Assembly (NCBI GenBank): GCA_965277075.1
Contig: OZ255707.1
Span: 2,976,001-3,040,000, forward strand
Source of the DNA: Lustribacter sp965277075
Lineage (GTDB): Bacteria > Vulcanimicrobiota > Vulcanimicrobiia > Vulcanimicrobiales > Vulcanimicrobiaceae
Reading direction: 5' to 3'
Length of the DNA stretch: 64,000 bases
Shown here: piece after piece, positions 8,417 through 16,617 of the stretch
How positions within the stretch are numbered: the stretch's first letter is position 1
How the letters are laid out: each line of letters opens with the position of its first letter
Position numbers and translations under genes: made by a program
Notes under the pieces: model-generated
What the model was told of the DNA's origin: nothing
Databases searched by the model: none
What the model saw: only the letters and a program-made list of their open reading frames with translations

Positions 8417-9567
8417 CAGCGCGCCGGAACTCCGGGCGCCGTGCGCGAGCTTTCCAGCACGGCGGCGGTATCGGCGCCGAGCTCGGGTGCGGCATGACGC
8501 AGTTCGACGGGCGTGTCGCTGAGACACACGCCGCTCCCGACGACGCGCACCGTTCCCCGCAACGTGTGCGGCAATTCTTTGACCATAGCGAGATGCTGAA
8601 CTTGCGGATCCTCGAAAACGCCGGCAAGGTCGTAGAGCGGGCCGCACGGGACGTCTTCGGCGCGTAGCCGCGCAAGCCAGACATCGCGGTCGCGGGTGCG
8701 GAAGATCGTGGCGAGAAGGCCGTGCAGTTCGTCGTAGTGCTCGGCACGCTGCGGCCGCTTGATAAAGCGAGGATCGTCGATGAGGCCGGCGCGCTCGACG
8801 GCACGCGTGAGACCTTCCCAGAATTTGGGCGGCGAAGAGAGATGGATGACGAACGGCTTGCCGTCGCCGGCGACAAACGCGTACACCTGGGCGCTATGCG
8901 TGCGCGTCGCGCGCGACGGTGCCGTTCCGCGCTCGAAATAACCGGCGGCGTTCTCTCCTAAAAATGCGAGCGTCGATTGCAAGAGCGACGTTTGCACGAG
9001 TTGGCCGCGACCGGTACGGTGCCGCGCGATGACGGCGGCCATGATGCCGTAACAGGCAAAGATGCCGGCCAGATGGTCGGAGAGTGAGATGCCCATCGGC
9101 TTCGGGTCGTTGACGTCCGTCAACACGCTCAAGAGGCCGCTCATTGCTTGGCCGACCGTATCGTAACCGGGAAAGCCGCCGTACGGACCGCCGACTCCGA
9201 AGCCGCTGATCGAGCAATAGATCAGCCCCGGGTTGTCTTTGCTGAGATCGTCGTAGGCCAAGCCCCAGCGCTCCATCGCGCCGGGACGAAAATTCTCGAG
9301 CAGCACGTCGGCGGTTGCGGCGAGTCGCCTGAGATCGGAACGCCCAGCGTCGGACTTCAGGTCGAGCGTAATGCTCTGCTTGTTGCGATTGAGCGAGCCG
9401 AACGGCGGACTGTAGTCGACCCGTCCCCAGCCGCGATACGGATCGCCGGTGTGCGGCGGTTCGACCTTGATGACGGTTGCGCCGAGGTCGGCGAGGAGCA
9501 TCGCGGCATACGGGCCGCTCACGTAGCTCGCAACCTCGATGACGGTGAGACCATCCAGCGCACCCAC
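8416..9567 (-). CDS. Class III (CaiB/BaiF) CoA-transferase
   Basis: A 383-residue class III CoA-transferase. It opens with LDGLTVIEVASYVSGPYAAMLLADLGATVIKVEPP, the family hallmark, and carries the catalytic-Asp context SLSDHLAGIFACYG. These enzymes move CoA between carboxylic acids through an aspartyl-CoA thioester. GTG 9567 follows the TAG of the upstream monooxygenase without a gap, and the 3' end overlaps the thiolase. It probably activates the carboxylic-acid product or substrate of the operon's monooxygenases. Confidence 0.93.
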   Translation of the reverse strand: MGALDGLTVIEVASYVSGPYAAMLLADLGATVIKVEPPHTGDPYRGWGRVDYSPPFGSLNRNKQSITLDLKSDAGRSDLRRLAATADVLLENFRPGAMERWGLAYDDLSKDNPGLIYCSISGFGVGGPYGGFPGYDTVGQAMSGLLSVLTDVNDPKPMGISLSDHLAGIFACYGIMAAVIARHRTGRGQLVQTSLLQSTLAFLGENAAGYFERGTAPSRATRTHSAQVYAFVAGDGKPFVIHLSSPPKFWEGLTRAVERAGLIDDPRFIKRPQRAEHYDELHGLLATIFRTRDRDVWLARLRAEDVPCGPLYDLAGVFEDPQVQHLAMVKELPHTLRGTVRVVGSGVCLSDTPVELRHAAPELGADTAAVLESSRTAPGVPAR

Positions 9568-10740
9568 CTACGCGGGAACTCCGGAACGACGCGGTTCGCG
9601 TATACCCAGGCGCTCGAGTCGCGGCAACACTTCGTCGCAGAAGAACGGGAGCTCGTCGAGATAATTGATCATGCCGATCGCCAGCCCGTCGAAGCCGGCG
9701 GCGTGAACGTCGGCCAGTAACTGCGCGACGGCATCGGGCGATCCGACGATCGGAAATCCGTGAATGTGGTTGAAGCGGCGACGTTGGAACGACTCCGGAT
9801 CTTCAGCGGCGGGACCTCGCCTCCGTAAGCGGTAGTCGATCGCGCCCCAATCAGCGCTTTCTTCGACCGCGTAATGATAGTATTCGTCGGCTTCACGTTG
9901 CGTAGCCCGGCACACGATCTCGCCGCGCGTGTAGACGCCGACACGCCGGTCAATCTCGCTCGCGAGCGCGCGAATGCCGCGCACGTGTTCGGCAGCGTCG
10001 TCGATCGCGGGAACGAACCTGCCGGCAGCGTCGACCGATGCCAGCCGAACGCCCGTGAAGTACGCGTCGCAATTGCGAATCGCGAACGCCCGACCGACCG
10101 CGGAAGCGCCGGCATTCATCACCATCGGCCGGCTGCCCCCGAACGGCTTCGGATTCCCGATCACGTTCGCCATGTGAAAATAGTTCGTCGAGAAGTCGAA
10201 CGGCGCGTCACGATCCCAAATCATCTTGACCGCATCGATCCAGTCTTGACCGTAGGCGTAGCGTTCGTCATGATCGCGAAGCTCGAGACCGAACATGTCG
10301 AACTCGTCTTCGTTCGAACCGCACACGACGTTGAGGCCGAAGCGGCCGCGCCCGACCACGTCTGCGGTGACCATTTGCTTCGCCGCAACGACCGGATGAA
10401 AGAGCGGCGTGTGAACCGTGGCGAAGACGGTGACGCGCTGCGTCAGCGCGAGCAGCGCGGCGGCCCAGGTGATCGTTTCGAGCGTCGCTCCCTGATGATC
10501 CGTCACGCCGCCATAGCCTTTCCAGCGCCCGATCGGGAGGAGAAAATCAAGGCCGTATTCCTCGGCCATCAGGGAAAGCGCGACGTTGTCTTCCCAATTT
10601 CCGCTCCATCGTTCGGCCACGGTTGTCGGGAAACGTCCGTTCGAACAGTTGGACGAGAACAGCCCGAGCTTCAACCCGTTGCGGTTGAACATGGCAATTC
10701 GATCGTCGAGCGACACGGTGGCGGCCGGCTTCGTCTGCAT
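9568..10740 (-). CDS. LLM-class flavin-dependent monooxygenase (second paralogue)
   Basis: About 390 residues, clearly paralogous to the 5653-6831 enzyme over its whole length (shared LPIGRW, HPVVAAKQMVTAD, NEDEF and NPKPFGG/KPKPFGG elements). It is an FMNH2-dependent RutA/SfnG/SsuD-like monooxygenase. ATG 10740 is chosen because GAGGAG precedes it at good spacing and the length matches the paralogue. It follows LysR after a 64-nt gap, the largest in the operon, where an internal promoter could sit. Two monooxygenases suggest two consecutive or alternative oxidations of one substrate class. Confidence 0.88.
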   Translation of the reverse strand: MQTKPAATVSLDDRIAMFNRNGLKLGLFSSNCSNGRFPTTVAERWSGNWEDNVALSLMAEEYGLDFLLPIGRWKGYGGVTDHQGATLETITWAAALLALTQRVTVFATVHTPLFHPVVAAKQMVTADVVGRGRFGLNVVCGSNEDEFDMFGLELRDHDERYAYGQDWIDAVKMIWDRDAPFDFSTNYFHMANVIGNPKPFGGSRPMVMNAGASAVGRAFAIRNCDAYFTGVRLASVDAAGRFVPAIDDAAEHVRGIRALASEIDRRVGVYTRGEIVCRATQREADEYYHYAVEESADWGAIDYRLRRRGPAAEDPESFQRRRFNHIHGFPIVGSPDAVAQLLADVHAAGFDGLAIGMINYLDELPFFCDEVLPRLERLGIREPRRSGVPA

Positions 10741-10804
10741 GGCGGAGCTCCTCAGACGCGAGTGTACATCGCCGTGCTCAGATTCGTCCAATGCCGCATT
10801 TTTG

Positions 10805-11710
10805 TTACAGTGATGCCATTTCGGTATTACGCTTTGCGAAACCAACGAATCCATGAACGAGCGGTGACGTCTCGCTGCGATGCCACCACGCCAGGATGCG
10901 GTAACGCCAGCGCTCGACTCCGGCGATCGGCTTGAAGACGAGTTCGGGAAAACCGGCGACCGTATGCGCCCACGGTTCGGGCATGATCGCAATACCGAAA
11001 CCGCAGGCGACGAGTCCGATCTTTGCTTCGACTCCCGCCACATGTTCGATCGCTGCGGGGTGATAACCGCGTTCGTGACACATCGCGATAACTTGGTCGT
11101 ACGTCTCGGGGATGCTGTCGCGGCGATAGGCGATCAATGTTTCGCCGGTGAGGTCGGCGAGGTCGATGTAGCCGTGAGCCGCTAAACGATGGCGCCTCGG
11201 TAAGACGACCCGATACGGGTGTTGGGAGAGCATGGTTGTCTCGATGGCATCGTCGACGGCAGGCGCCCGCGCAAACGCCAGATGGATCGTGCGGCTGCGC
11301 AGCGCTTCGGTCATTTGATTGCTGTACATGATCTGGAGATGCAACCGTACGTCCGGGTGACGTTCGCGGTACGCCGCGATCGTGCCCGGCAATTCGCCGA
11401 CGACTGCCGGGCTCGTTGCGCCGATCACGAGGTCGCCGCGCCGGCCGCCGTTTGCCTCGAGCGCCCGCGATCGGGCGTCGTCGAACTGTTCGAGCATTAG
11501 CCGTGCTTCATCGAGATACACGCGCCCGCTGTTGGTCAGGTTCACGCTGCGTTTGTCGCGATCGAAGAGGCGGACGCCGAGCTCGGCTTCGAGCGCGCGA
11601 ATTTGTTTACTCAATGCCGGCTGCGCCGTGCCGAGCGCTTCGGCGGCGCGATGAAAATTGAGGTGCGTCGCAACGGCGACGAACGCTGCGAGTTGACGGA
11701 AATCCGCTAT
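10805..11710 (-). CDS. LysR-family transcriptional regulator, apparent ATA start
   Basis: A LysR regulator of about 301 residues. The winged-helix N-terminus (FRQLAAFVAVATHLNFHRAAEALG, then QPALSKQIRALE) and the ligand-binding half are complete. No ATG, GTG or TTG occurs in frame between the deep upstream region and the recognition helix. The codon that gives the normal LysR N-terminus is ATA at 11710-11708, placed 7 nt after GGAG and overlapping the upstream TAG as ATAG. An ATA start, or an assembly error that removed a standard start, are both possible. The gene lies inside the operon it probably controls, between the binding proteins and the monooxygenase. Confidence 0.85.
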   Translation of the reverse strand: MADFRQLAAFVAVATHLNFHRAAEALGTAQPALSKQIRALEAELGVRLFDRDKRSVNLTNSGRVYLDEARLMLEQFDDARSRALEANGGRRGDLVIGATSPAVVGELPGTIAAYRERHPDVRLHLQIMYSNQMTEALRSRTIHLAFARAPAVDDAIETTMLSQHPYRVVLPRRHRLAAHGYIDLADLTGETLIAYRRDSIPETYDQVIAMCHERGYHPAAIEHVAGVEAKIGLVACGFGIAIMPEPWAHTVAGFPELVFKPIAGVERWRYRILAWWHRSETSPLVHGFVGFAKRNTEMASL

Positions 11711-12645
11711 GACACGTCTCCGATAATATCTTGCGCACGCACCGCCCGCTCGATGAGGCCATAGTTTAACGCGATGTCGAGCACCGGCTGCATGAGCTTC
11801 GGGTCGAGAGCCGTGGCATACCCGATCCGGTTCATCGAATGCGTCAATGCCGGGTCGACCTTCGCATATTTCGACAGCGTGACGGCGGTATCGTCGTGAT
11901 GAACGTTCGCCCAGCGCGCCGAGTCGTAGAAGGCCTGCCGCAGGCGACGCAGCGTGTCGGCGTTGGCGCCGATCCATTCGCGGCGGCCGAACCACGCGCT
12001 CAAATAGAAACTGCGGGCGATCGAGTCGTTCGGGAAGCCGATCACGCGCACATCCGATTTTGCAGCCGTGAGGAACGGCTCTCCGATGAACGCCGCGGTG
12101 ACGGTACCGCGCATGAGCGCGGCGCTCATCTCGGCGTACGGCAACTCGTAGAGCTTCACACGCGCCGCATCGACGGCATTGAGCCGCAACCACTCGAGCA
12201 TCGCTCCTTGCGTGAGCGATTTGAGCGCGACGATGGCGATCGTCCCGCCTTCGAGGTCTTTTGGTCCGCGGTACGCGGCGTTTTTCGCAACGCAGAGTTG
12301 AATCGTCGGCGCGTCGCTCGCGTAGACGCCGCTGCCGGCATAAAACGCGAGCGGAATGCCGCGGTTGTGGGCGTTCGCGATTTGGATCATATCGGCGGGA
12401 CCCGTGTCAACGGCTCTTGCAATGACCGCTTGCGCGTTTGCAGCCCCGTTCGCGAACGGCGTGATCGACGCCGTCAGCCCGGCCCGGCCGAAGAAGCCCG
12501 CGTCTTGCGCAATATATGGTTGCAGGTAGAGGTCCGTCGCGTTGCAGCCGATCCGCACGAACGGGGCAGTTTGCGCCGACGCCGCGCGCACCGCAAGGGG
12601 CGCCGACGCCAGTGACGCTAACAGCAAGCGGCGTGTCAGGTTCAT
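11707..12645 (-). CDS. Periplasmic substrate-binding protein, NMT1/SsuA-like
   Basis: A secreted binding protein of 312 residues with a signal peptide (MNLTRRLLLASLASAPLAVRAASA) and an NMT1-type fold: LYLQPYIAQDAGFFGRAGL, a GPADMIQIANAHNRGIPL segment and VTAAFIGEPFLTAAKS. It is diverged from the other two binding proteins of the operon, so the three may bind different ligands. ATG 12645 overlaps the preceding stop (ATGA). Its own stop forms ATAG with the LysR start. Confidence 0.85.
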   Translation of the reverse strand: MNLTRRLLLASLASAPLAVRAASAQTAPFVRIGCNATDLYLQPYIAQDAGFFGRAGLTASITPFANGAANAQAVIARAVDTGPADMIQIANAHNRGIPLAFYAGSGVYASDAPTIQLCVAKNAAYRGPKDLEGGTIAIVALKSLTQGAMLEWLRLNAVDAARVKLYELPYAEMSAALMRGTVTAAFIGEPFLTAAKSDVRVIGFPNDSIARSFYLSAWFGRREWIGANADTLRRLRQAFYDSARWANVHHDDTAVTLSKYAKVDPALTHSMNRIGYATALDPKLMQPVLDIALNYGLIERAVRAQDIIGDVS

Positions 12646-13610
12646 TCGTGCGCGCGAATCTCTTGATAAATGATATTCTTCGCGTCGAACGCTTGCGGCA
12701 CGGCGTGATACTTCACGGCGACATTGATGATCGGTTGAAGATCCGCCGGACCGAGCGTCGTTCCGCACGTTGCGAGTTTCGCATTTTGAACGTCCGAGAC
12801 GGGCAGACCCGAGAGATCGGCGACCAGAGGCGCGAGCTCGCGGTGGTGCGTGTTCACGTAGGCCTGCGCTCGCGTTATCACCTCCGTGAAGCGCTTTACG
12901 GCCTCCGGGTTCGCCTTTGCAAAGTCCGATGACGTAAACCAAACGGAGAAGAGGAAGTGCTTCCCGATCGCACTGAGCACCGGAATGATCGGACGCACTT
13001 TACCTTGCGCGATCGCCTCGCTCAGAACGGGTTCCGTATTGAATGCCGCGTCGATTCGGTGTTGCGCGATTGCGCTGGGCACGGTCGAGACGGGGAGTTC
13101 GACGTACCGCAACGTTTGTGCGTGCCCGCCGTGGCTATCCACCCACGCCAGCGTCGCAACGTGATCGATGCCGAGCAGCGTGGTCGTGCCGAGGAGTTTC
13201 CCGTCGAGATCGGCCGCCGAACGGATCGTCGAGTCCGGCGCGACGACGAGTTGCCCGTCCGGCGACGCCGCGTCGTAGGCTGCTGCGGGAGCGATGATCG
13301 TGAGCGGAACGTTGTGTGAATAGCCCGAGATAACGGACATCGTCGTGGACTTCCCGATGTCGACCGTCCGCGAAGCAACGGCTGCGGCGGTCGCGGCGCC
13401 GCTTGCGATGCGTTCGATCGTGACGTGCAATCCGGCACGCTCGAACATACCGGACCGCTCGGCATAGAAGAGCGGCGCGGCATCGTAGTTGACCACCGAC
13501 ATGGCGACGTTGATCGGGATCGACGCCGGCTCGTCGGCACGGACCGCCGACACGGTTATCACGGCGGCAATCGCGGATGCAAGCGTCGCGGTGCGACGAA
13601 GCCACTTCAT
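12642..13610 (-). CDS. Periplasmic substrate-binding protein, first gene of operon
   Basis: A 322-residue secreted binding protein: signal MKWLRRTATLASAIAAVITVSAVRA, then NYDAAPLFYAERSGMFERAGL, VDIGKSTTMSVISG and IDAAFNTEPVLSEAIAQG, all NMT1/SsuA-like. It heads the nine-gene operon, so the promoter should lie in 13611-13682, opposite a small divergent gene. The frame is open further upstream to 13706, but those residues do not look like a signal peptide. No ABC transporter membrane or ATPase genes follow; the cognate permease is elsewhere or absent. Confidence 0.85.
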   Translation of the reverse strand: MKWLRRTATLASAIAAVITVSAVRADEPASIPINVAMSVVNYDAAPLFYAERSGMFERAGLHVTIERIASGAATAAAVASRTVDIGKSTTMSVISGYSHNVPLTIIAPAAAYDAASPDGQLVVAPDSTIRSAADLDGKLLGTTTLLGIDHVATLAWVDSHGGHAQTLRYVELPVSTVPSAIAQHRIDAAFNTEPVLSEAIAQGKVRPIIPVLSAIGKHFLFSVWFTSSDFAKANPEAVKRFTEVITRAQAYVNTHHRELAPLVADLSGLPVSDVQNAKLATCGTTLGPADLQPIINVAVKYHAVPQAFDAKNIIYQEIRAHE

Positions 13611-13682
13611 GGTGCGGGATTCATCGGCGACCGCGGCCGTGACCTGGGAATTTCCACGGTTTTGCGCTAGACTAGAGAGACG

Positions 13683-13865
13683 ATGCCGCTCAAAGGTCCA
13701 TCTCAAAACCCCGCCCTGAAGCTGATTCGTGACGCCGCGCGTGCGGCGGCGCCGAACCTCGGTTCAGCCCCCGCCGGCCGGCCGGACAGCGTCGCCGAGA
13801 AACTCTCGCAGGCGAACTCCGATATTGCGCGCTTGCAGCGTTTCCTCGCGAAGACGCAGAGTTAG
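13683..13865 (+). CDS. Small hypothetical protein, 60 residues
   Basis: A short frame starting MPLKGPSQNPALKLIRDAARAAAPN and ending in a heptad-like helix (VAEKLSQANSDIARLQRFLAKTQS). It is rich in Ala, Lys and Arg, with no Cys and no membrane segment. It is divergent from the binding-protein operon and has a purine-rich stretch (agagagacg) before the ATG. Nothing in it is recognisable. Its stop codon falls in an 8-bp inverted repeat that separates it from the convergent GAF gene. Confidence 0.45.
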   Translation: MPLKGPSQNPALKLIRDAARAAAPNLGSAPAGRPDSVAEKLSQANSDIARLQRFLAKTQS

Positions 13866-13879
13866 TGCCCTGGCACTAA
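13862..13879. repeat. Perfect 8-bp inverted repeat between convergent genes
   Basis: TTAGTGCC (13862-13869) and GGCACTAA (13872-13879) form a perfect hairpin. It spans the stop of the small plus-strand gene and touches the end of the minus-strand GAF gene. There is no T-tract, so it is at best a weak bidirectional terminator or a protein site. Confidence 0.5.
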
Positions 13880-14820
13880 AGTCCCATTTCCGGCAACGCG
13901 GCGCGCACCGTCGGGTGCGTGTAGACCTGGGCGACGAAGCTCGCGAGCGCCCAGCCGATGTTTTCGCCGATCGGATCGAACGCTTTCGCCCGCGTCCGGT
14001 CGATCGAAATGATACCGACGGCTTTGCGACCGGCGCCGGCCACGATCGGGGTGAGTAAGAGTCCGCGATACGCGTAGTCTTTCCGAATCTCGACGAAGTG
14101 CGACGAAGCGCGCACGTCGGAGACATTGTACTGACGGCACTCGACGTACGCCTGACCCATCAGTCCCTCGAACGGCTCGAAGAGATAGTCCCACGTCTTT
14201 TGATCGCGGATCTCGTTACTGAGCAGAAGGCGCAGTCCGCCGTCCGTTTCGAAAAACCACCAGACCGAGAGCCGGGCTTGCTCGTCGTTGAACGAGAGGA
14301 GGCTCGCAGCGTCTTCCATGCGCTCGAGGCAGAAGCGCGTCGTGATCGCGCTGATCGCTTGACCGTCGGTGCCGAATCGCTCGAGCGCGTCGTTGAGAAG
14401 AGCGCCATCCTCACTCCAGCTCTGGAGGCGGTTCGCCAGATTGTCGGCGACGTCGCGATAATTCTTGGTCACTTCGAGCGCGACGGTGGCCGTGCTGCGT
14501 TCCGCCCGCAATTTCAAGTTCGCTCCGCCCGGCAAGCCGATCTCGTTCACGTAGTTGATCAACACGCCGAGCAAGACGAAGATGATGAAGGCCAGCGTGA
14601 GCGTGTCGGTAATGGGGTGCGCGAAGTTTCGCCAGCCGTCGTATTCGTCGCTGAACGCGTGTTCGAACAGAAGCACGAGGCCGACCGCAATCCACGTGAT
14701 TTGAATCCAGCGAGGCACGCGAACGGTCGCGACCGCGTTCTTCTCCGGTGCGCGATCGTCGAGCGGCGGCGCCGGTTTGTCGTCGATCTCGACCGACGTC
14801 GGGTCGTCGCTCAACGCCAA
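13876..14820 (-). CDS. Membrane-anchored GAF-domain protein
   Basis: A 314-residue protein. The N-terminal ~40 residues are charged and cytoplasmic. Two hydrophobic segments follow (around 39-53, WIQITWIAVGLVLLFEH, and 70-95, ITDTLTLAFIIFVLLGVLINYV). The C-terminal half (about 130-310) looks like a GAF sensor domain ending in GRKAVGIISIDRTRAKAFDPIGENI. No output domain is present, so it may act by protein-protein contact. It starts 4 nt after the fur-like gene and is probably co-transcribed with it. Confidence 0.65.
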   Translation of the reverse strand: MALSDDPTSVEIDDKPAPPLDDRAPEKNAVATVRVPRWIQITWIAVGLVLLFEHAFSDEYDGWRNFAHPITDTLTLAFIIFVLLGVLINYVNEIGLPGGANLKLRAERSTATVALEVTKNYRDVADNLANRLQSWSEDGALLNDALERFGTDGQAISAITTRFCLERMEDAASLLSFNDEQARLSVWWFFETDGGLRLLLSNEIRDQKTWDYLFEPFEGLMGQAYVECRQYNVSDVRASSHFVEIRKDYAYRGLLLTPIVAGAGRKAVGIISIDRTRAKAFDPIGENIGWALASFVAQVYTHPTVRAALPEMGL

Positions 14821-14824
14821 ACGG

Positions 14825-15247
14825 TTATCGGGGTGCGGCGCACGTCGTACAGCGGCCGGTGACGACGATCGCGCAGTCGATATCGACGAAGCCGTGATCG
14901 CTTGCGACGCCGTGCGCGAGCGTCAAGACGTCCGTCACGTTGATGTTCACGACGTCGCCGCACTGCGTGCACAGAAGATGGTGATGCTTGTCGAGCGCGG
15001 CTTCGTATTTTGCCGCGCCGCCCGCGTGCGCGAAGACCTGCACGAGACCGATGCTGCGCAGGATATCGAGGGTGCGGTAGATCGTGCCGAGGCTCACTCC
15101 CGGTAGTTCGACGCGAACCCGCTCGAGGATCGTCTCGGCGCTGAGATGCCGGCCGTCCTCGAGGGCACGCAGGATGGCCGCACGTTGCTTGGTGAGCCGG
15201 TATCGCGATTGCAGGAGTCCTGCATCCACGCCCTTGGTATCGTGCAC
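14825..15247 (-). CDS. Fur-family metal/peroxide-responsive regulator
   Basis: A 140-residue Fur-family repressor. The winged helix covers roughly residues 15-85 (RLTKQRAAILRALEDG, then GVSLGTIYRTLDIL). The dimerisation part has the metal-site HHHLLCTQCG and a second CTTC near the end, giving two CxxC pairs for structural zinc. Whether it senses iron, zinc, manganese or peroxide cannot be read from the sequence. Start GTG 15247 sits 3 nt after GGGAGG. It is divergent from secD, and its promoter region overlaps that of secD. Confidence 0.9.
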   Translation of the reverse strand: MHDTKGVDAGLLQSRYRLTKQRAAILRALEDGRHLSAETILERVRVELPGVSLGTIYRTLDILRSIGLVQVFAHAGGAAKYEAALDKHHHLLCTQCGDVVNINVTDVLTLAHGVASDHGFVDIDCAIVVTGRCTTCAAPR

Positions 15248-15277
15248 GAACCTCCCTCGCGAGAGCGCACATGACGT

Positions 15278-15306
15278 TTGACGCTCTTTCCCCGACCTGC
15301 TACGAT
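15278..15306 (+). promoter_or_regulatory. Sigma70-type promoter of secDF
   Basis: TTGACG at 15278-15283 and TACGAT at 15301-15306 are separated by exactly 17 nt, a near-consensus vegetative promoter. Predicted transcription would start near 15313. This places the real secD start at ATG 15340, not at an ATG further upstream. Confidence 0.65.
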
Positions 15307-15339
15307 TCCGGGGTTCTCCCCTTCCCCCGAAACAACGGT

Positions 15340-16614
15340 ATGTGGAATAAGCTCAAGAGGCCCGTACAAGCGGTTCTCCTCTTGGCCGTCGTGGGGCTGT
15401 GCATCTGGGCGATCGTCCCGATCCAGCAAAAAATCCATCTCGGCCTCGATCTGCAAGGCGGCGCGCGCGTGTTGCTGGAGTTGCAGCCGACCAAAGAAGT
15501 TCCGACGATTACGCCCGACATCCAGAATCAAGTCGAGACCGTTGTCCAGAATCGCGTCAACGGTCTGGGCGTGTCGGAGCCGGTGATTTCCAAAGTCGGC
15601 AGCAACCGGCTTCTGGTCGAGCTGCCTGCGGTGAAGAACGCGGACGAAGCGGAACGCTTGCTCAAAGAGACGGCGGTTCTCGAGTTCAAGATCATTCCAC
15701 CGCAAGTCAGCGAACGCGCGCACGCCGACAAGAAGTACGCCGACAATCCCAACGGCGCATACAGGGATGCCGGACCCGTCGTCTACAGCGGCGCGGAACT
15801 GAAGTCGGCGCAACCAGGGTACGGGCAGGCCGGTCAGCCGCAAGTGAACTTTCAGACCAAAGATTCGGCGAAATTCGGGAAACTGACGCAGCAGAATCTC
15901 GGCAAACTGCTCGGAATTTTCCTCGACAAGAAGTTCGTCTCCGATGCGACTATTCAAGGGATCATCACGTCGGACGGTCAGATTTCCGGCAGCTTTACCG
16001 ACGATGACGTCTCGCTACTAGCGAATGAACTCAACGCCGGCGCGTTGCCCGTTCCGACGACGATCGTCGAAAAAGACGACGTCGGCCCGATCCTGGGTCA
16101 CGACGATCTCACGAAGTCGCTCTACGCTTCGATCGTCGGGCTCGGACTTGTCTTGATCTTCATGGCCGTCGTGTATCGCTTGCCCGGTATCCTCGCTGAC
16201 GTGGCGCTCGTCGTCTATGTCCTTGCGTTGCTCGCCCTGCTCTCCGCCGCACACGCGGTATTGACGTTGCCCGGTATCGCGGGATTCGTGCTGTCGATCG
16301 GCATGGCGGTCGACGCGAACGTTTTGATTTTCGAGCGGCTCAAGGAAGAACTCTGGGCCGGCAAATCGCTGCGTGCGGCGGTGAAGATCGGCTTCCGCCG
16401 CGCCTTTACATCGGTGTTCGACAGTCACGTGACGACCATCGTCGGCGCGGGCGTGCTCTTCATCCTCGGCACCGGTACGGTAAAGGGCTTCGCGTACACG
16501 CTCTTCTGGGGAACGGTGTTCTCGCTGTTCACCGCGGTCTTCGTCACGCGGTTCCTCATGGACACGATCGTCGAACGCAACGTCGTGAGCGATCACAAGG
16601 CCTACGGGGCATAA
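15340..16614 (+). CDS. secD: Protein translocase subunit SecD
   Basis: A 424-residue SecD. One membrane helix near the N-terminus (about 8-28) is followed by the signature GLDLQGGARVLLEL, then the large periplasmic domain and five C-terminal helices with the motif GIAGFVLSIGMAVDANVLIFER. With SecF it uses the proton gradient to help pull proteins through SecYEG. The start at 15340 is set by the promoter just upstream and by family length. secF follows after 3 nt. Confidence 0.96.
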   Translation: MWNKLKRPVQAVLLLAVVGLCIWAIVPIQQKIHLGLDLQGGARVLLELQPTKEVPTITPDIQNQVETVVQNRVNGLGVSEPVISKVGSNRLLVELPAVKNADEAERLLKETAVLEFKIIPPQVSERAHADKKYADNPNGAYRDAGPVVYSGAELKSAQPGYGQAGQPQVNFQTKDSAKFGKLTQQNLGKLLGIFLDKKFVSDATIQGIITSDGQISGSFTDDDVSLLANELNAGALPVPTTIVEKDDVGPILGHDDLTKSLYASIVGLGLVLIFMAVVYRLPGILADVALVVYVLALLALLSAAHAVLTLPGIAGFVLSIGMAVDANVLIFERLKEELWAGKSLRAAVKIGFRRAFTSVFDSHVTTIVGAGVLFILGTGTVKGFAYTLFWGTVFSLFTAVFVTRFLMDTIVERNVVSDHKAYGA

Positions 16615-16617
16615 GCG

